Part shown: positions 46,949 through 50,683 of the stretch, piece after piece
How the letters are laid out: each line of letters begins with the position of its first letter
How positions within the stretch are numbered: the first letter of the stretch is position 1
Origin: Candidatus Geothermarchaeota archaeon
GTDB taxonomy: Archaea > Thermoproteota > Nitrososphaeria > Geothermarchaeales > JDFR-13
NCBI GenBank assembly: GCA_015523725.1
Contig: WAJV01000093.1
Location: forward strand, 1 to 50,683
Direction of reading: 5' to 3'
DNA length: 50,683 nucleotides
The notes under the pieces: model-generated
The model's database searches: none
Told to the model about the DNA's origin: nothing
The model's input: only the letters and a program-made list of their open reading frames with translations
Translations under genes and position numbers: made by a program

Positions 46949-48091
46949 TCACCTATCAGCATCAAGGAACCACGGGTCAAAACTATATATTAAAACAGGT
47001 ACATCAGCCAAGAGGACCTCTTGAGTCTTGGGTAACATCTCAATAGTGAAGAAATTTCTGAAACTTGCGGGACTTATCTTAATCCTATAAGGCTTATCCT
47101 TTCCATCAGACACAATATATACATTCATCTCCCCCCTCCCCGTCTCAACCCTAAATAATGCTTCACCTGGTTTAGGCCTAGGGGGCATCCTAGTCTTAAC
47201 AGGCCCTTCTGGAAGATTATCGAGAGCCTGCCTAATTATATCGACACTAACCTTCATCTCCTCAACCCTAGCCCAACCCCTTGCATAAGAATCCCCCGCA
47301 TTATGTGTAACGATTCTAAAATCTAGTTCACCATAAGCAGCATAAGGCTCATTCTTCCTAGTATCATAAGGAACACCTGAAGCTCTTAAATTAGGCCCAG
47401 CCAATCCCCAATCAATAGCCTGTTGCCTAGAGACAACACCCATACCCTCAGTCCTCATCCTAAACAGCTCATTATAAATCCACGCCTCCTCATACACCTC
47501 AATCCGCTTCTCAAACCAGTCCAGTGTCTTCCTCAACCTATCTATAAAGCCATTGGGAATATCGGCCCTAACACCTCCAGGCACAAAGAAACTATAGCTC
47601 CATCTAGCACCAGTCAACATCTCGAGAAGATCAAGGAAAGGCTCTCGATCAGCGGTCGTCCATAAGAAAACAGCGGGATTCCAAGCCGCAGCCTCAGATA
47701 ATAATCCCAATGCATATAAGTGACTCAATATCCTATTAATCTCCATCACAATAGTCCGGATATAATTTGCACGAGGTGGTGGTTCAATACCCAAAACCCT
47801 TTCAATTGCACCAACATAACCCATCAAAATATTAGATGTATCAAGCATGACCATACGTTCAACAGGCACTATTCCTTGGACAAAAGTTTTATACTCAAGA
47901 ATCTTCTCAATACCCCTATGGCTATAACCAATATCCATCTCAATATCAAAAACCCGCTCACCATCAGTAATAACAATAAACCTACCCTGACCGCTAATTG
48001 GGTGTTGAGGCCCAATATTTAACCTAAATAAACCATCCCCAAGCTCCTCAATCTCCCCAAAAGGGGAATAACCCTTCAAACCAGTACTCAA
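46949..48091 (-). CDS. nuoD: Complex I subunit D
   Basis: Quinone-site subunit of about 380 aa, [NiFe]-hydrogenase large-subunit fold without the nickel cysteines. Numbered from TTG 48091, the quinone-site His is kept (GPQHP, His30), followed by MDIGYSHRGIEKILEYKTF. The residue aligned with the canonical quinone-binding Tyr of Thermus Nqo4 is Pro76 (IVPVER instead of xxYxxR). The TTG start overlaps the nuoC stop (TTGA) and has GGGGAG five bases upstream; GTG 48106 is an alternative. Confidence 0.94.
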   Translation of the reverse strand: MSTGLKGYSPFGEIEELGDGLFRLNIGPQHPISGQGRFIVITDGERVFDIEMDIGYSHRGIEKILEYKTFVQGIVPVERMVMLDTSNILMGYVGAIERVLGIEPPPRANYIRTIVMEINRILSHLYALGLLSEAAAWNPAVFLWTTADREPFLDLLEMLTGARWSYSFFVPGGVRADIPNGFIDRLRKTLDWFEKRIEVYEEAWIYNELFRMRTEGMGVVSRQQAIDWGLAGPNLRASGVPYDTRKNEPYAAYGELDFRIVTHNAGDSYARGWARVEEMKVSVDIIRQALDNLPEGPVKTRMPPRPKPGEALFRVETGRGEMNVYIVSDGKDKPYRIKISPASFRNFFTIEMLPKTQEVLLADVPVLIYSFDPWFLDADR

Positions 48092-48564
48092 TATTTCTCC
48101 CCCCACTTCGATCTATAAGGCTTTAAATCAAAATCCTTCCTAAGGGGATAACCCTCCGTCCAATCCTCAGGAAGCAATAGTGGCTTAAGCCTTGGATGTC
48201 CCTTAAAATTAACGCCCAACAACTCCCAAGTCTCCCGCTCAAACTTCTGAACCCCAGGCCACACACCCACGAGACTATCGACAACAGGATTCTCTCTATC
48301 TACATCACACTTAAGAATAAGAACCTTATTCATCTCAGAATGCCATACAATCCAAAACAGCTCAATAACATTTTTCTTAGGATAATCGGTGCCACCAGCG
48401 CTTATTGGCATATCAAACCCAAGCTCTTCTTTAAGCTTCCTAGCGGCATCCAAAACAGCCTCAGCCTTAACCTTAACATATAATCTATTCTCCCTAGGAG
48501 ATGTTATCTGTAGAATAACATCCCCCAAAACTTCACGAACCCTGCCCACCAACTCCATACCCAA
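48088..48564 (-). CDS. nuoC: Complex I subunit C
   Basis: Peripheral-arm subunit of 158 aa corresponding to the 30-kDa family: WELLGVNFKGHPRLKPLLLP (split as WELLGVNFKGHP and RLKPLLLP) and WTEGYPLRKDF are its C-terminal hallmarks. It is a separate gene, not fused to D as in some bacteria. TTG 48564 has GGGTGA six bases upstream. Confidence 0.93.
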   Translation of the reverse strand: MGMELVGRVREVLGDVILQITSPRENRLYVKVKAEAVLDAARKLKEELGFDMPISAGGTDYPKKNVIELFWIVWHSEMNKVLILKCDVDRENPVVDSLVGVWPGVQKFERETWELLGVNFKGHPRLKPLLLPEDWTEGYPLRKDFDLKPYRSKWGEKY

Positions 48565-48566
48565 AA

Positions 48567-49046
48567 TTACTCACCCTCGAGAATCTTCTTCCTAAGCTTC
48601 AATATCCCATAAGCCTGGGCCTCAGGTTTAGGTGGACAGCCAGCTATATACACATCTACATCCATATAATCCTTAACCCTGACTAAACTATAACTCTCTG
48701 GGAAAGGCCCCTTAGAAGTAGCACAAGCACCCACCACAATTACATATTTAGGCTCAGGCATCTGTTCATAGAGCCTCATAGCCCTCAACATCATTTTCCT
48801 ACTAACATTCCCTACAAATATCAATGTATCACTCTGCCTCGTGGAGCCCATTGGAAGTACGCCCCACCTCTCCAAATCATATCTAGGCCCAAACAACTGC
48901 ATATACTCGGGGCTACAACATCCAGTAACAAAATGGATAGGCCATATACTATACGACCTAAACCAATTAAACAATTTCTTCACAGGTTTAGGTAACTTAT
49001 CGACTAGACCAGGCCTACCCTCAACAACCCTCTCCATCTTAGACAT
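48567..49046 (-). CDS. nuoB: Complex I subunit B (N2 cluster)
   Basis: Peripheral subunit of about 159 aa holding the terminal N2 [4Fe-4S] cluster. Ligand cysteines are all present: the tandem pair in FVTGCCSPEY, one in VVGACATSKGP and one in IAGCPPKPEA. Small deviations from common forms (GSTRQSD for SPRQAD, and ACATSKG for ACAISGG) are seen. ATG 49044-49046 is preferred to ATG 49052 because GGGAGGTG inside the end of nuoA is eight bases before it. Confidence 0.95.
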   Translation of the reverse strand: MSKMERVVEGRPGLVDKLPKPVKKLFNWFRSYSIWPIHFVTGCCSPEYMQLFGPRYDLERWGVLPMGSTRQSDTLIFVGNVSRKMMLRAMRLYEQMPEPKYVIVVGACATSKGPFPESYSLVRVKDYMDVDVYIAGCPPKPEAQAYGILKLRKKILEGE

Positions 49047-49048
49047 AT

Positions 49049-49414
49049 TCATAACACCTCCCTAACCCTAGAAACATAATAATATAGGGCAACCGTAATA
49101 GCAGCCAAGAAAAGCGCAGCCAGAACAAAACTCCCCAAATAAACATTAAATGCCTTAACAGCAGCTATCAAGATCCATGTAAAAGCATCCAATATGAAAA
49201 AAGCCACAGCATAAGCGAAATATCTATCAGCCCCCCTAATATAAGTTTCATGTGGATGAATATCCTCCTCCTGCCCACACTCAAAAGTAGCCTCCTTAAC
49301 CGGGCTCGGGTTACGCCTAGCCAATATATAGCCTATTAAAATAGTTAATGCAGAGACAAAAACGAATAAACCGACATACATCCAAAAAGCTTCATATGGA
49401 AGAATACCCGGCAT
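49049..49414 (-). CDS. nuoA: Complex I subunit A
   Basis: Small membrane subunit of 121 aa with three transmembrane segments. The conserved loop has KEATFECGQEE and the following acidic/His stretch, then DRYFAYAVAFFILDAFTWIL in segments two and three. The cysteine (FECG) is the conserved NuoA loop cysteine. ATG start directly after the stop of the FpoF-like gene, with GGAGGTGG inside the latter's end. Confidence 0.94.
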   Translation of the reverse strand: MPGILPYEAFWMYVGLFVFVSALTILIGYILARRNPSPVKEATFECGQEEDIHPHETYIRGADRYFAYAVAFFILDAFTWILIAAVKAFNVYLGSFVLAALFLAAITVALYYYVSRVREVL

Positions 49415-50539
49415 CTAACCACCTCCATAAAGACCCCTAAGACCATCCAGCACAACATCCAAATCAAAATCAACAGGCTCTAAAACACCATCTCCAATAG
49501 CCTCATCCAACAGCTTCACACCCTCCTCACTACGCGCAATAATAACAACACCATCTACATTATTCAATAAACCCACACTAATATCGGCGAACTCACCCGT
49601 AGGGTCAAAAATGGTTCTAAATCCTTTATATATAGCACTATCCAATTCACTATAACTAAACTTAACTGAATTACCATCCACTATAAACTCTATTCCATCG
49701 GGATGGAAAACCCAATCCTCAACCATATCAAGATTCACTCCTTTATTAGCCAATAAAGTCTTTAAATCCTTATAGGCATATACAGGTCTATAAAAATACG
49801 ATGCAGTAAAGACAATCGTCTTACTAAGCTTCTTATGTTCAGACCACGAAAAACGCATCCTCCAAACACTCCTAATATGCTGAGGCGGGCCAAAAACAGC
49901 TACCCTAAGAGGATCAACACCATAGAAAAATCCCCCAATCAACTCCTCAAAGGCGCCTCTGACAGAATTATAGGTCAATCCAGGTGTTAATGGCTTAAGC
50001 CTAACCCTACTCAACTCCTCCGATGACCTAGCTATCGAGGCAGCCGCCTCCCACTTACCACGAGGCGGCATCAACATATACTTAGTTACTGGTTCACCAT
50101 AACCAGGGAAACCAACTACATCAAAATACCCCTTATCCAAACCAAACATCATTAATCTCCTAATGACTCCCTCCTCAACAGTCGCTAAAGGATCCTCAAC
50201 CTCCTTCACAACAATTATCTTTCTATAAACACCAAATACCTCCTCCCTCTCAACACCAAATACACGTGTCTCCACTCGACTTAACTCCTCCGAGAAACCA
50301 GAAAAGGTCTCATCAGTAGTGGATGGACAAGCATAATAACAATATCCACATTTAATACACACACCAGTCAATCGGGGAGTCTCCCCCAAAATAACAATTG
50401 CATTAGTAGGACATACCGCCATACATGCGGCGCACAAAACACATTTATTTTGCCTAATAATCTCAGTAAACAAATTTGCATATATCTTCCTTTGCACAAT
50501 AGGGCCATAGCTAGTAGGCCATGTCCTCAACTCAGACAT
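49415..50539 (-). CDS. FpoF/FrhB-like electron-input subunit with 2x[4Fe-4S] and Cys-free flavin domain
   Basis: Protein of about 374 aa, first gene of the complex I operon. Two [4Fe-4S] motifs: Cys33, Cys36, Cys39, Cys43 and Cys61, Cys64, Cys67, Cys71. The rest matches the FrhB-type F420/FAD domain of FpoF/FqoF: LRVAVFGPPQHIRSV corresponds to the loop that usually reads VVGVPCQ, and FDPTGEFADISVGLL to the C-terminal cluster region. No cysteine follows residue 71, so FrhB's own [4Fe-4S] cluster cannot form. ATG 50537-50539 has AGGTG nine bases upstream; GTG 50548 is less likely. I infer a modified electron-input module; donor unknown (F420H2, ferredoxin or other). Confidence 0.78.
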   Translation of the reverse strand: MSELRTWPTSYGPIVQRKIYANLFTEIIRQNKCVLCAACMAVCPTNAIVILGETPRLTGVCIKCGYCYYACPSTTDETFSGFSEELSRVETRVFGVEREEVFGVYRKIIVVKEVEDPLATVEEGVIRRLMMFGLDKGYFDVVGFPGYGEPVTKYMLMPPRGKWEAAASIARSSEELSRVRLKPLTPGLTYNSVRGAFEELIGGFFYGVDPLRVAVFGPPQHIRSVWRMRFSWSEHKKLSKTIVFTASYFYRPVYAYKDLKTLLANKGVNLDMVEDWVFHPDGIEFIVDGNSVKFSYSELDSAIYKGFRTIFDPTGEFADISVGLLNNVDGVVIIARSEEGVKLLDEAIGDGVLEPVDFDLDVVLDGLRGLYGGG

Positions 50540-50571
50540 AATAAACACCTACAAAGGCTGGATGGTTAATA

Positions 50572-50588
50572 ACTATTAAATTATATTA
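50572..50588 (-). promoter_or_regulatory. TATA box of the complex I operon
   Basis: Minus-strand AATATAATTTAATAG, about 40 bases before ATG 50539. With the usual 25-base distance the transcript would start near 50554, leaving a short leader that carries the AGGTG ribosome site. Confidence 0.45.
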
Positions 50589-50644
50589 GGATTAATACTC
50601 CTTTTTAGGTAGATAAATATACAATAAATATTTATGATATAAAC

Positions 50645-50683
50645 ATGAAAATACTTTCAAGGCTTTTATGCAACATCATATGG
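50645..50683 (+). CDS. Possible start of a divergent gene, cut by the window edge
   Basis: An ATG at 50645 opens a frame that runs to the window end (13 codons, no stop), about 20-25 bases after the TATA-like AATAAATATTTATG. No homology can be judged from 13 residues. Confidence 0.2.
   Translation, partial: MKILSRLLCNIIW

Noticed and set aside
49415-50539. Straight annotation as F420H2 dehydrogenase FpoF
   Set aside because: The homology is clear but the FrhB cysteines are missing, so donor specificity cannot be asserted.

Overview
The window is an AT-rich archaeal chromosome segment, almost certainly from a thermophilic, respiring member of the Thermoproteota (crenarchaeal side) or a neighbouring lineage. 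The evidence is a complete nurA-herA-mre11-rad50 operon, a zinc-containing ferredoxin of the Sulfolobus/Thermoplasma type, a tetraether-synthase-like radical SAM protein beside a geranylgeranyl reductase, an archaeal TrpRS, and a complex I operon without the NADH-binding subunits NuoEFG. Promoters are archaeal TATA boxes. First genes are often leaderless, whereas internal operon genes have GGAGGTG/GGTG ribosome sites and very often TTG or GTG starts. I see no mobile element, CRISPR array, rRNA or tRNA, and no gene-free stretch over 300 bases.

Layout. 1-4.3 kb: end of an M19 dipeptidase, trpS, an isocitrate-dehydrogenase-type enzyme and asd. 4.4-8 kb: aspartate kinase and the thrB-thrC operon, which with asd cover much of the route from aspartate to threonine (homoserine dehydrogenase is not here). 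8-12.7 kb: HemK-like methyltransferase, DHH phosphoesterase, nicotinamidase, DNA-methylase-like protein, metallo-beta-lactamase-fold protein and a small HTH regulator with a Cys/His tail. 12.7-19.7 kb: an unknown protein, the Tes-like enzyme, a SplB-like radical SAM protein, a tandem SIS protein, an ATPase-like protein with a ruined P-loop, and geranylgeranyl reductase. 19.8-26.8 kb: the DNA-end-resection operon nurA, a small HAS-barrel-like protein, herA, mre11, rad50. 27-33 kb: beta-solenoid protein, flippase-like membrane protein, divergent CofE, bifunctional-nuclease-domain protein, inositol-phosphatase family enzyme, cupin, class III aminotransferase. 33-38.9 kb: lipB, lpd, lipA (lipoate synthesis and use), zinc ferredoxin, nfo, PAC2 protein, nitroreductase. 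38.9-50.5 kb: DUF998 protein and the complex I operon in the order (50.5 to 39.5 kb) FpoF-like, A, B, C, D, H, I, J1, J2, K, L, M, N.

The most striking points are two. First, complex I is headed by an FpoF/FrhB homologue that keeps two N-terminal [4Fe-4S] motifs but has no cysteine after residue 71; the canonical quinone-site tyrosine of NuoD also aligns with proline, and the CofE homologue in the window is divergent. Together these suggest a complex I with altered electron input and possibly altered quinone chemistry. Second, a stand-alone HAS-barrel-like protein is translationally coupled between NurA and HerA, a candidate extra component of the end-resection machinery.

Genes are arranged as alternating divergent and convergent units: all eleven convergent pairs end within 28 bp of each other or overlap, so there is almost no room for separate terminators.
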